This document shows, in pieces, positions 1-7,588 of a stretch of DNA of 64,000 nucleotides. Location of the stretch: assembly GCA_902826685.1 (NCBI GenBank), contig CADEFT010000002.1:1-64000 (forward strand), read 5' to 3'. This DNA is from an uncultured Acidobacteriota bacterium. Lineage in GTDB: Bacteria > Acidobacteriota > Terriglobia > Bryobacterales > Bryobacteraceae. How positions within the stretch are numbered: position 1 is the stretch's first letter; each line of letters starts with the position of its first letter. Both the position numbers and the translations under genes were made by a program. Under the pieces are notes generated by a model that searched no databases, had not been told where the DNA came from, and was given only the letters and a program-made list of their open reading frames with translations.

Positions 1-887
1 TCGAGCCGCCGGAGGAATCGCGCAACAAGATCTTCTTCGACAACCTGACGCCGCTTTATCCCAATTCGCGGCTGAAGCTCGAAACGGCGCGCGACAATTT
101 CTCGGGCCGCGTCATGGATTTGTTGACGCCCATTGGCAAGGGGCAGCGCGGGCTGATCGTCGCCCCGCCGCGCACCGGTAAAACGATGCTCCTGCAGAGC
201 ATCGCCAACTCGGTGACGGCCAATCATCCGGAAGTCGTGCTGATCGTGCTGCTGATCGACGAGCGTCCCGAAGAGGTCACCGACATGCAGCGCTCGGTGA
301 AGGGCGAAGTCATCAGCTCGACGTTCGACGAGCCGGCTTCGCGCCACGTCCAGGTGGCCGAAATGGTGATCGAAAAGGCCAAGCGCCTGGTCGAGCACAA
401 GCGCGACGTGGTGATTCTGCTCGATTCGATTACGCGCCTGGCGCGCGCCTACAATACCGTGGTGCCGCCTTCGGGCAAAGTGCTTTCAGGCGGCGTGGAT
501 TCCAACGCGCTGCAGCGTCCCAAGCGCTTTTTCGGCGCCGCGCGCAATATCGAGGAAGGCGGCTCGTTGACCATCGTCGCCACCGCGCTCATCGACACCG
601 GCAGCCGCATGGACGACGTGATTTTTGAAGAGTTCAAGGGCACCGGCAACATGGAAATCCACCTCGATCGCAAGCTGGTGGACAAGCGCGTTTTCCCGGC
701 CATCGATATCAACAAGAGCGGCACGCGCAAGGAAGAACTGCTGATGCCGCGCGAGGAACTGAACCGGGTGTGGGTACTCCGCAAGGTGCTGAATCCGCTG
801 TCTCCCACCGAGTCGATGGAACTGCTGCTTGAAAAGCTCAGCAAGAACCGCAGCAATATGGAGTTTCTGGGATCGATGAGCGGCTAA
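1..887 (+). CDS. rho: Transcription termination factor Rho (C-terminal part, gene runs off the left edge)
   Basis: The reading frame is open from the first bases and ends at a TAA, giving 294 residues of the hexameric RNA-dependent ATPase that releases RNA polymerase at factor-dependent terminators. Visible signatures are the Rho Walker A motif APPRTGKT (visible residues about 55-62), the [11 protein letters not shown] stretch, and the Q/R-loop region [20 protein letters not shown] that contacts RNA in the central channel. The N-terminal RNA-binding domain and the start lie outside the window. A canonical intrinsic terminator follows directly. The identification is secure because these motifs are specific to Rho among RecA-fold ATPases. 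Confidence 0.98.
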   Translation, partial: EPPEESRNKIFFDNLTPLYPNSRLKLETARDNFSGRVMDLLTPIGKGQRGLIVAPPRTGKTMLLQSIANSVTANHPEVVLIVLLIDERPEEVTDMQRSVKGEVISSTFDEPASRHVQVAEMVIEKAKRLVEHKRDVVILLDSITRLARAYNTVVPPSGKVLSGGVDSNALQRPKRFFGAARNIEEGGSLTIVATALIDTGSRMDDVIFEEFKGTGNMEIHLDRKLVDKRVFPAIDINKSGTRKEELLMPREELNRVWVLRKVLNPLSPTESMELLLEKLSKNRSNMEFLGSMSG

Positions 888-920
888 GGCCGCGAAGCGC
901 GGAACCGGGACGGTTGGATC

Positions 921-968
921 AAACGGCGTGGAGGCAGGGGCGATATCCCCCGGTTCCACGCCGTTTTT
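921..968 (+). terminator. Intrinsic terminator after rho
   Basis: An 11-base-pair perfect stem (arms 921-931 and 956-966) runs into a T run at 964-968. The loop contains a smaller GGGG/CCCC hairpin (937-940 with 947-950). It lies 34 bases past the rho stop codon and 144 bases before the next gene, so it separates rho from the efflux operon. Confidence 0.85.
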
Positions 969-1090
969 GTCTCATGGCCCCGCGTAAAGTAATGTAAAGC
1001 CTACCCCGGGAATAACCTTTTGGCCGGTGCCATCGTCTCTGCTGTTTGGGATAATCTATTACGAAGGCTCGAGTTGTATCGATCTCCGGC

Positions 1091-1104
1091 AAACCGAAAG
1101 GTTT
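1091..1104 (+). promoter_or_regulatory. Small hairpin over the ribosome-binding region of the first adaptor gene
   Basis: AAACC-GAAA-GGTTT forms a 5-base-pair stem closed by a GNRA-type tetraloop, ending 7 bases before the ATG at 1112. The only Shine-Dalgarno-like bases (AAAGG, 1097-1101) are inside it. It could modulate translation, but a stem this short may be chance. Confidence 0.25.
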
Positions 1105-1111
1105 CGATCAC

Positions 1112-3004
1112 ATGCAGAATCCGACCGCACCCTCACCGGTAGGCGCGCCGCAGCCGCCTGACCGGCAACTAAAGGCTGTCGCGCCAGAAGCGCCGCCGAA
1201 ACCACCCTCGCGATGGTGGTTGTGGACGCTGCTGCTGGGCGCGATCGTGGGCGCCGGCTATTGGCTGTTCCAGCGCAATCTGGCCGAAGATACGCTGGCG
1301 CAAAAGCGTGCCGCGGCGGTCATGCGGACCACGACCGTCCGGGCCGGCAAGGTCGTCGATTCGATCCGCATGAGCGGTACGACGGGGCCTGAGAAGTTCG
1401 TCACCATCCTCGGGCCGCAACTGCGCGGCAGCCGCAATTTTTCAAGCGGCGGCGGTGGAGCGCCCACGGGCCGCGGAGGTGGCGGCGGCGGGGGCGGCGG
1501 CAGTTCGAGCGGCGGATCGGGCGGATCGGGCAGTAGCAGTGGCGGCGGTGGATCGTCCTCTTCTTCGGGCTCCTCCTCCTCCTCCTCGACGGCTTCTTCC
1601 TCTTCGGCCTCTTCGGGAGCGGCGGGCGGATCGGTGGCCAGCACTTCGGCGTCGGCGACCCCAAGCGGAGCCGCCGCCACCGGTTCGGTTTCAAGCGGGC
1701 GTTCCTCGGCGAATGCGATGCGCTCGGCGACGACGAGAACCGGTGGCTCGACCAGCCGCTCTTCGAGCGCCAGCCGCGGAGCCGCGGCCGGATCGGGCAC
1801 GATGGGCGGTGACGGCCTCGGGTCGACGGCCGGGTCGATTCCCGGCAGCGGCGGTGGCGGTGGTGGAGGTGGCGGCGGGGGAGGCGGAGGTGGTGGCGGC
1901 GGGGACTTTGGCGCCGTGCTGCAGTATCTGGCTCCGGCGGGCGCCCACGTCAAAAAAACCGAGACTCTGGCCGAGTTCGACCGTCAATTCATGTTGCAGC
2001 GAGTCGACGACTACGAGGCCGGCGTGGTGCAGCAGGAGTTGAACCTGAAGAATCAGCAGGCCAGTATCGCGCAGTCTCGCGCCGCGCACGATCAGTCGAT
2101 TGCGTCGGCCAAGGGGGCCGTCGAGAAAGCCAAGCTCGATCTCAAGACCGTGCCCGTGCGCGGCATGATCGAAGCGGAGCGCTTCCGCCTGGCACTCGAA
2201 GAGGCCGAAGCCAAGTACAAGCAGTTGCAGGCCGAGGTTCCCTACGTCCGCGCGGGAGAAACCGCTCAGCTTCGCATTTCCCAGCTCGATCTGGAGCAGG
2301 CCAAGGTGGAGTTGAAACGTTCGGTTGCCAATGCGGACCGCATGGTGGTGAAATCGCCCATGCCCGGCATGGCGGTGATGATGCGCATGTTCCGCGGCGG
2401 CGAGTTCGGACAGGTGCAGTCGGGCGATCCGGTGCCTTCCGGCTTTCCCTTTATGCAGGTGGTCGACAACAGCACGATGATCGTCAATGCCCTGATGAAT
2501 CAGGTGGACGTGGAGCGAGTGCGCGTGGGGCAGAAGACCCGCATTCGGTTCGACGCCTTTCCGGACCTGGAACTGCCGGGCCACGTTTATTCGATCGCGG
2601 CAATGCCCAAGAGCAGCTTCAGCGCGCGCGCCAATTACCTGAAGGAAATTCCGGTGACGGTGAAGCTCGACCGGATGGACCCGCGGGTGATTCCGGACCT
2701 TTCGGTCAGCGTGGACGTCGTGATTTCCGAAGAGGAGGGGCCGGCGGTGGCGCCGCTCTCGGCCGTCTTCCGCGACGAGAGCGGAAAGCAGGAGTACGTC
2801 TTTGTCAGGGCGGGTGAAGCCAACTGGGAACGGCGCAACGTGCAGACCGGACTTTCGAGCGCGACCAGTGTGGTGGTGCGGCAGGGATTGAAGCCCGGCG
2901 AGACGATCGCCGAGGACAAGCCGGAGACACCGGCGCCGAAACAGGCCGCCGGGTTGCGGCCACGCCAGGGAAGCCAAGGAGTCCGACGGAACCACGATGT
3001 CTAA
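1112..3004 (+). CDS. HlyD-family periplasmic adaptor with a long Gly/Ser insert (adaptor 1)
   Basis: A 630-residue membrane-fusion (adaptor) protein expected to bridge an inner-membrane transporter and an outer-membrane channel. A proline-rich cytoplasmic tail precedes one membrane segment (about residues 34-52). A first lipoyl half (GKVVDSIRMSGTTGPE) follows. An insert of about 150 residues, almost all Gly, Ser, Ala and Thr, spans residues 112-265. After it come the second lipoyl half, a helical hairpin (about 290-400), a beta-barrel region and a membrane-proximal domain (PLSAVFRDESGKQEYVFV). The fold assignment rests on these family features. The gene heads an operon and overlaps the next adaptor by 8 bases. 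The insert is unusual: adaptors are normally 350-450 residues. Confidence 0.85.
   Translation: MQNPTAPSPVGAPQPPDRQLKAVAPEAPPKPPSRWWLWTLLLGAIVGAGYWLFQRNLAEDTLAQKRAAAVMRTTTVRAGKVVDSIRMSGTTGPEKFVTILGPQLRGSRNFSSGGGGAPTGRGGGGGGGGGSSSGGSGGSGSSSGGGGSSSSSGSSSSSSTASSSSASSGAAGGSVASTSASATPSGAAATGSVSSGRSSANAMRSATTRTGGSTSRSSSASRGAAAGSGTMGGDGLGSTAGSIPGSGGGGGGGGGGGGGGGGGGDFGAVLQYLAPAGAHVKKTETLAEFDRQFMLQRVDDYEAGVVQQELNLKNQQASIAQSRAAHDQSIASAKGAVEKAKLDLKTVPVRGMIEAERFRLALEEAEAKYKQLQAEVPYVRAGETAQLRISQLDLEQAKVELKRSVANADRMVVKSPMPGMAVMMRMFRGGEFGQVQSGDPVPSGFPFMQVVDNSTMIVNALMNQVDVERVRVGQKTRIRFDAFPDLELPGHVYSIAAMPKSSFSARANYLKEIPVTVKLDRMDPRVIPDLSVSVDVVISEEEGPAVAPLSAVFRDESGKQEYVFVRAGEANWERRNVQTGLSSATSVVVRQGLKPGETIAEDKPETPAPKQAAGLRPRQGSQGVRRNHDV
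1446..1908 (+). repeat. Low-complexity Gly/Ser-coding tract in adaptor 1
   Basis: GGC/GGT/GGA glycine and TCC/TCG/TCT serine codons dominate, with a polyserine core near 1555-1620 and a pure polyglycine stretch near 1850-1904. The tract keeps the reading frame and is flanked by normal adaptor sequence, so it is part of the protein. Slippage-prone DNA of this kind often varies in length between strains. Confidence 0.8.
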
Positions 3005-4304
3005 AGATCTCAAACCGAAGCAGCGGCTTGGCCAGGTCGGCGGCCCGCGCAAGAAGCTGATCACCTGGGCGATTGTGCTGGCCGTGCTCGGCGGTGGCGC
3101 CTATGCCGGTTACAGCCGCTACCAGGCTTCCGCCACTAAGGTAGAAGTGCCGGTGGCGAAAGTACGCAAGGCGGAATTCGTCATTGCCGTCAAGACGCGC
3201 GGTGAGATCAAGTCCGTCAATTCCTATATTCTGGCCGCGCCGCAGGTGCCTGAAGTGCGCATCGTGAAGCTGGCCGAATCGGGAAAGATGATCAAGAAGG
3301 GCGAGGTGGCGGTGGAGTTCGACGCGGCCAGCCAGGAGCAGGCTTTGATCGAGCGCCAGACCTCGCTGCGCACCGTCGACAGCGAAGTGGTGCAGACCAA
3401 GGCCCAGCACAAGATTGTCGACGAAAGCGACAACATGAACCTGATGACGTCGGAGTACAACCTGGAACGCGCCAAGCTCGAGGCCAGCAAGGCCGCCGTC
3501 GTCTCCGACATCGAAGGCGCCAAGAATCGCATCGACGTCGGCATCAGCGAAGGCGAACTCGGCCAGGTCAAGACCACCATCAATTCGCACGGCATTTCGC
3601 AGGAAGCCGACCTCAAGCGGCTTGAACATCGCAAGGATAAGGCCGTGCGCGACATGGAGCGCACCCGCAGCTACCTCTCGAAAATGGTGCTGCGCGCGCC
3701 CAGCGACGGCATCGTCAACCTGCTCCCGAATTTCCGTTCGCAGGGTTCGTTCGGTTCCTCGCCGCCGGCCTTCAAGGAAGGCGACCGCGCCTGGACGGGC
3801 GCCGCCATTGCCGAGATTCCGGACCTGTCGGCCATGCGCATCGAGTTGAAGCTCGATGAAGTGGACCGCGGCAAGCTCAAGCTCGGCCAGCAGATCCGCA
3901 TTAACGTGGATGCGGTTCCGGACAAGGATTTCGTAGCCGAACTCGATTGGATCAGCCCCATCGCGCAGGTGGTCTACCGCGGCATGGGCTTGAGCGAGAA
4001 AAGTTTCCCGGCGCGGGCGACTTTGAAGAATCTCGATCCGCGGCTGCGTCCCGGCATGAGCGCCTCGGCCGAAGTGGTAATCGAAAGCGCGGCCGACGCG
4101 CTGTTGATCCCGATCCGCGCCAGTTTCACGCTCAATGGCAAGCCGGCCGTTTACGTGCAGCGCGGGCAGAATTTCACGCTGCGGCCGATCGAGGTCGGCC
4201 GTCGCAACGAGACCGACATGGTGGTGGTGAGCGGAGTCAAGGAAGGCGAAGCGGTGGCGCTCGAAAATCCGATCGAAGCGGCCAAGCGGGCCCGGAAGCT
4301 CTAG
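2997..4304 (+). CDS. HlyD-family periplasmic adaptor (adaptor 2)
   Basis: A 435-residue efflux adaptor of ordinary length. A basic N-terminus (KPKQRLGQ...RKK) leads into one membrane segment (about residues 21-40). The lipoyl half-motif VKTRGEIKSVNSY, a long coiled-coil hairpin (about 105-225), a second lipoyl half (VLRAPSDGIVNLL), a beta-barrel region and a C-terminal domain (LLIPIRASFTLNGKPAVYV) follow. The ATG lies inside the end of adaptor 1 (8-base overlap), so translation is probably coupled. It lacks the Gly-rich inserts of its two neighbours. The substrate cannot be told from the sequence. Confidence 0.88.
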   Translation: MSKDLKPKQRLGQVGGPRKKLITWAIVLAVLGGGAYAGYSRYQASATKVEVPVAKVRKAEFVIAVKTRGEIKSVNSYILAAPQVPEVRIVKLAESGKMIKKGEVAVEFDAASQEQALIERQTSLRTVDSEVVQTKAQHKIVDESDNMNLMTSEYNLERAKLEASKAAVVSDIEGAKNRIDVGISEGELGQVKTTINSHGISQEADLKRLEHRKDKAVRDMERTRSYLSKMVLRAPSDGIVNLLPNFRSQGSFGSSPPAFKEGDRAWTGAAIAEIPDLSAMRIELKLDEVDRGKLKLGQQIRINVDAVPDKDFVAELDWISPIAQVVYRGMGLSEKSFPARATLKNLDPRLRPGMSASAEVVIESAADALLIPIRASFTLNGKPAVYVQRGQNFTLRPIEVGRRNETDMVVVSGVKEGEAVALENPIEAAKRARKL

Positions 4305-4316
4305 CGCGAGGAGAAT

Positions 4317-6302
4317 ATGACGAAGATCCTGTTCCGGCTTTGTCTGCTGGCGGGCGTGATCGCCGCGGCCTGGTATGGCTACCGTTACTTCCAGTTGATG
4401 CCGCAGCGCCAGCAGCAGGTGGCGACGACGCGCGTAAGGCAGGGCGATGTGCTGGTGCGCTCGTTTTCGCGCGGCGAGTTGCGCGCGGTGCGCTCGGTGA
4501 CGCTGACGGCTCCCAATCTGTTCGGCACGGTGCAGGTGACGCAACTGGCGTCGCTTGGATCGCTGGCGCGCGAGAAGGACCTGGTGGTCGAGTTCGACGA
4601 TTCCGAACTGCTTTCGCGTATCGAAGAGAAGCAGCTTGAGCTCGACCAGGTGGACGAGCAGATCAAGAAGGCGCGCGCCGACCTCAACATCCGCAACAAT
4701 CAGGACCAGGTGGAATTGCTGCAGACGCGCTATTCGGTGCGCCGGTCCGAACTCGAAGTCAAGCGCAACGACCTGTTGTCGCAGATCGACGCCAAAAAGA
4801 ACCTGCTCAACCAGGAGGAGGCGCGGCGCCGGTTGAAGCAACTCGAAAGCGACATCAAATCGCGCCTGGAGCAGGCCGAGGCCGAGCTGGCCGTGCTGCA
4901 GGAAAAGCGCAATAAAGCGGTAGTGGAGCTGCAGCGCGAGCGGCAGCGGCTGATGCAGGTGAAGCTGCTTTCGCCGATTTCGGGACTGGTGGCGATCCGG
5001 CAGAATCGCGCCGGCGGGTTCTTCGTCCCCGGCATGCAGATTCCCGATATCCGCGAAGGCGATCAGGTGCAGCCGGGGATGCCGGTGGCCGACGTGCTCG
5101 ACCTTTCCGAACTCGAAGTCGTCAGCCGCGTGGGCGAACTCGATCGCGCCAACTTGAAGGAAGGGCAGGAAGTGTTCATGATGCTCGATGCGCTGCCCGA
5201 AAAGCGGCTGACGGGCAAGATCAAGAACATGTCGGGTACGGCCAGCGCGAATGTCTTTTCGAGTGACCCGGCCAAGAAGTTCGACGTCGTATTCAGTGTC
5301 GATATGCGGCAGTTGCTTTCGGCCCTGGGCGCCACGCCGGACCAGATTCAGAAGATCCTGGCGCAGGCGGAAGCCAATCGCAAGAAGGGCCCGGTGGCCA
5401 CCGCTTCGTTCGCCATGGGCGGCGGCGGTCCGATGATGGGCATGGCGGGCGGCGGCGGCGCTCCTGGCGGTGGTGGTCCTGGTGGTGCCGGTCCGGGCGG
5501 TGGTGGTCCGGGCGGTGGTGGTCCGGGCGGTGGTGGTCCGGGCGGTGGACCGCAGATCGCGTTCCAGCGTCCAGGTGGCGGAGGCGCGGGAGCGGCCGGA
5601 GGTGCCAGTGGCGGCGCCGGCATGACCGACGAGCAGCGCACCAAGATGCGCGAGATTTTCCGGCGCGCCTCTGGCGGAAAGAGTCCGGCCGAGATGACCG
5701 ACGACGAGCGCGACGCGTTCCAGAAAAAGATGGCCGACGAGTTGAAGAAGGCCGGCATCGAAGCGCCGGCTGGCGGGTTCGGCCGCCGGCAGGGTGGTAG
5801 CGGCGCGGCGGGTGGCCAGGCGGCCGCCGGTGGCGCCGAGGGCGCGGGACGCCGGCGTGGCGGCCAGGGCGGGCCCGGCGGTATGCCCCAGATGATGGCT
5901 TTCGGCGGTGGCGGCCGGTTCAGCCAGGTTGAACTCGATGCCGCCAAGCTCCCTCCGCCTCCGGAGGAATCGAAGGGTCTCGATGTGCTGTTGCGGCCGG
6001 GCATGCTCGCCGACGTGGAGATAATCGTCGAGAAAATCGCGAACGCCATTCACGTTCCGTCGCAAGCCATCTTCGAACGCGATAACAAATACTTCGTTTA
6101 TTTGCGCGGCGGCAAGGGATTCGTTGAACAGCCGGTGCAGATCGCTCGTCGTACAGAATCGACCGTGGTTTTGTCGAGCGGCGTGAAGGCGGGCGACACC
6201 GTGGCGATGGCCGATCCGTTCGCCAGGCCCGGCGCGGCCAAGAAGGCCGAATCGAAGGGCGGCGGCGCCATGGGCGCGATTCCGGGAGGAGCGAGTAAGT
6301 AG
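4317..6302 (+). CDS. HlyD-family periplasmic adaptor with Gly/Pro-rich insert (adaptor 3)
   Basis: A 661-residue adaptor: one N-terminal membrane segment (about residues 3-22), a lipoyl domain, a coiled-coil hairpin (about 95-210), a second lipoyl half (LLSPISGLVAIRQ) and a barrel domain. From about residue 366 to 535 there is a Gly/Pro/Ala-rich insert holding a charged helical piece (MTDEQRTKMREIF ... MTDDERDAFQKKM). The C-terminal membrane-proximal domain (IHVPSQAIFERDNKYFVYL) follows. An AGGAG ribosome-binding site precedes the ATG. It sits between adaptor 2 and the permease, only 2 bases from the latter, which marks it as the partner of the MacB-like permease. Confidence 0.87.
   Translation: MTKILFRLCLLAGVIAAAWYGYRYFQLMPQRQQQVATTRVRQGDVLVRSFSRGELRAVRSVTLTAPNLFGTVQVTQLASLGSLAREKDLVVEFDDSELLSRIEEKQLELDQVDEQIKKARADLNIRNNQDQVELLQTRYSVRRSELEVKRNDLLSQIDAKKNLLNQEEARRRLKQLESDIKSRLEQAEAELAVLQEKRNKAVVELQRERQRLMQVKLLSPISGLVAIRQNRAGGFFVPGMQIPDIREGDQVQPGMPVADVLDLSELEVVSRVGELDRANLKEGQEVFMMLDALPEKRLTGKIKNMSGTASANVFSSDPAKKFDVVFSVDMRQLLSALGATPDQIQKILAQAEANRKKGPVATASFAMGGGGPMMGMAGGGGAPGGGGPGGAGPGGGGPGGGGPGGGGPGGGPQIAFQRPGGGGAGAAGGASGGAGMTDEQRTKMREIFRRASGGKSPAEMTDDERDAFQKKMADELKKAGIEAPAGGFGRRQGGSGAAGGQAAAGGAEGAGRRRGGQGGPGGMPQMMAFGGGGRFSQVELDAAKLPPPPEESKGLDVLLRPGMLADVEIIVEKIANAIHVPSQAIFERDNKYFVYLRGGKGFVEQPVQIARRTESTVVLSSGVKAGDTVAMADPFARPGAAKKAESKGGGAMGAIPGGASK
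5491..5548 (+). repeat. 15-bp tandem repeat in adaptor 3 gene
   Basis: Three exact copies plus a 13-base partial copy of GTCCGGGCGGTGGTG, coding for Gly-Pro-Gly-Gly-Gly units. The period is a multiple of three, so copy-number changes would keep the frame. Confidence 0.9.
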
Positions 6303-6304
6303 CC

Positions 6305-7558
6305 ATGATGTTTTCGGGCGTATTGCCAGAAATTCAGATGGGGCTGGCGAGCCTCTTCGTTCATAAGCTGCGCAGCCTGCTGACCATGCTCGGCATGATC
6401 TTCGGCGTGGGCGCGGTGGTGGCGATGCTCGCCATCACGGCCGGCGTCGAAAAGGAGATGATCAGCTACATCGACCTGCTGGGCGTCAACAATATCATCA
6501 TCGAAGCCAAGGAGGCGGTGGACCGCAACGAACTGCAGGCCCGCCGCCAGACGTCGCCGGGACTTACCTTCCGCGATTTCCGCGCCATTTCGGAAAACGT
6601 GCAGGGCATCGAAGCGCTCACGCCGCGCAAGCGTTTCAAGCCGACTAAGGTTCTGCCCAAGACCGCGCAGGAGCCGCCGCTGCTGATCGGCGTCGAGCCG
6701 AATTATCTGCAGATCAACTCGCTCAAGGTAGTGGAAGGCCGCTGGTTCAACGAGGAAGATAACGCCAAGTCGGCTTCGGTCTGCGTGCTGGGCGAGTCGG
6801 CGAAGGTGAATCTGCTTGGCTATGAAAACGCCGTCGGCAAGCACGTCAAGGTGAACGACAACTGGCTGCAGGTGGTGGGCGTCCTTTCCCAGCAAGCCAC
6901 GGCGGACTCGGACGTCGAAGGCGTGGAAGTGGTCAACCGCAACAACCTGGTGATCGCTCCGCTGAACACCGTGATGCGGCGCTTTGAAGACAACAACAGT
7001 TATTTGAAGGACGAGATCGACGGAATCTATATCAAGGTCAAAAGCGATACCGATTCGGTGGAGACGGCCAACGTGGTGAGCGCGATTCTGGCGGCCACGC
7101 ATAAGGACGCGGGCGACTTCACCGTTACCGTGCCGGCGGGCCTGCTCGAACAGCGGCGCCGCACGCAGGCCATCTTTTCGATCGTCATGATTTGTATCGC
7201 CGGCATTTCGCTGCTGGTGGGCGGCATCGGCATCATGAACATCATGCTGGCGACGGTGCTCGAACGGACGCGCGAGATCGGGATTCGCCGCGCCATCGGC
7301 GCACGGCAGGCCGACATCGTCCGTCAATTTCTGACCGAGGCTGTATTGATCTCGATCATGGGCGGCCTCATCGGCATCGCCTTTGGATTTACGCTGTCGC
7401 GCATCATCGCGGCGGCGGCGGGCTGGTCCACGGTCGTCACCACGGCGTCCATCGCGGTGGCCTTTGGCGTATCGGTGGGAATCGGGTTGCTGTTCGGAAT
7501 CTATCCGGCCGTTCAGGCCGCCAAGCTCGATCCGATTGAAGCAATTCGCTACGAGTAA
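6305..7558 (+). CDS. MacB/FtsX-type ABC transporter permease
   Basis: A 417-residue permease of the MacB (type VII ABC) class. A first membrane helix after LFVHKLRSLLTMLGMIFGVG is followed by a large periplasmic MacB_PCD-like domain (about residues 45-280). Three C-terminal helices carry the family signature GGIGIMNIMLATVLERTREIG and the ending LDPIEAIRYE. Such permeases use an ATP-binding subunit to move lipids, peptides or drugs mechanically through an adaptor and TolC. There is no ATPase domain in the protein and no ATPase gene in the operon, so the motor must be encoded elsewhere. It sits between adaptor 3 and the TolC-like gene. Confidence 0.93.
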   Translation: MMFSGVLPEIQMGLASLFVHKLRSLLTMLGMIFGVGAVVAMLAITAGVEKEMISYIDLLGVNNIIIEAKEAVDRNELQARRQTSPGLTFRDFRAISENVQGIEALTPRKRFKPTKVLPKTAQEPPLLIGVEPNYLQINSLKVVEGRWFNEEDNAKSASVCVLGESAKVNLLGYENAVGKHVKVNDNWLQVVGVLSQQATADSDVEGVEVVNRNNLVIAPLNTVMRRFEDNNSYLKDEIDGIYIKVKSDTDSVETANVVSAILAATHKDAGDFTVTVPAGLLEQRRRTQAIFSIVMICIAGISLLVGGIGIMNIMLATVLERTREIGIRRAIGARQADIVRQFLTEAVLISIMGGLIGIAFGFTLSRIIAAAAGWSTVVTTASIAVAFGVSVGIGLLFGIYPAVQAAKLDPIEAIRYE

Positions 7559-7588
7559 AACGACATCTTACCAAGAGGATTCATCGGA

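Noticed and set aside
5491..5548. Tandem repeat considered as a CRISPR-like array
   Set aside because: The 15-base units are adjacent without spacers and code in frame for Gly/Pro; it is a coding microsatellite.
2805..6065. Minus-strand open frame of 1086 codons opposite the adaptor genes
   Set aside because: It is the complement of three clear adaptor genes; GC-rich third positions and glycine repeats suppress stops on the other strand. The His/Arg/Leu-rich translation has no domain.
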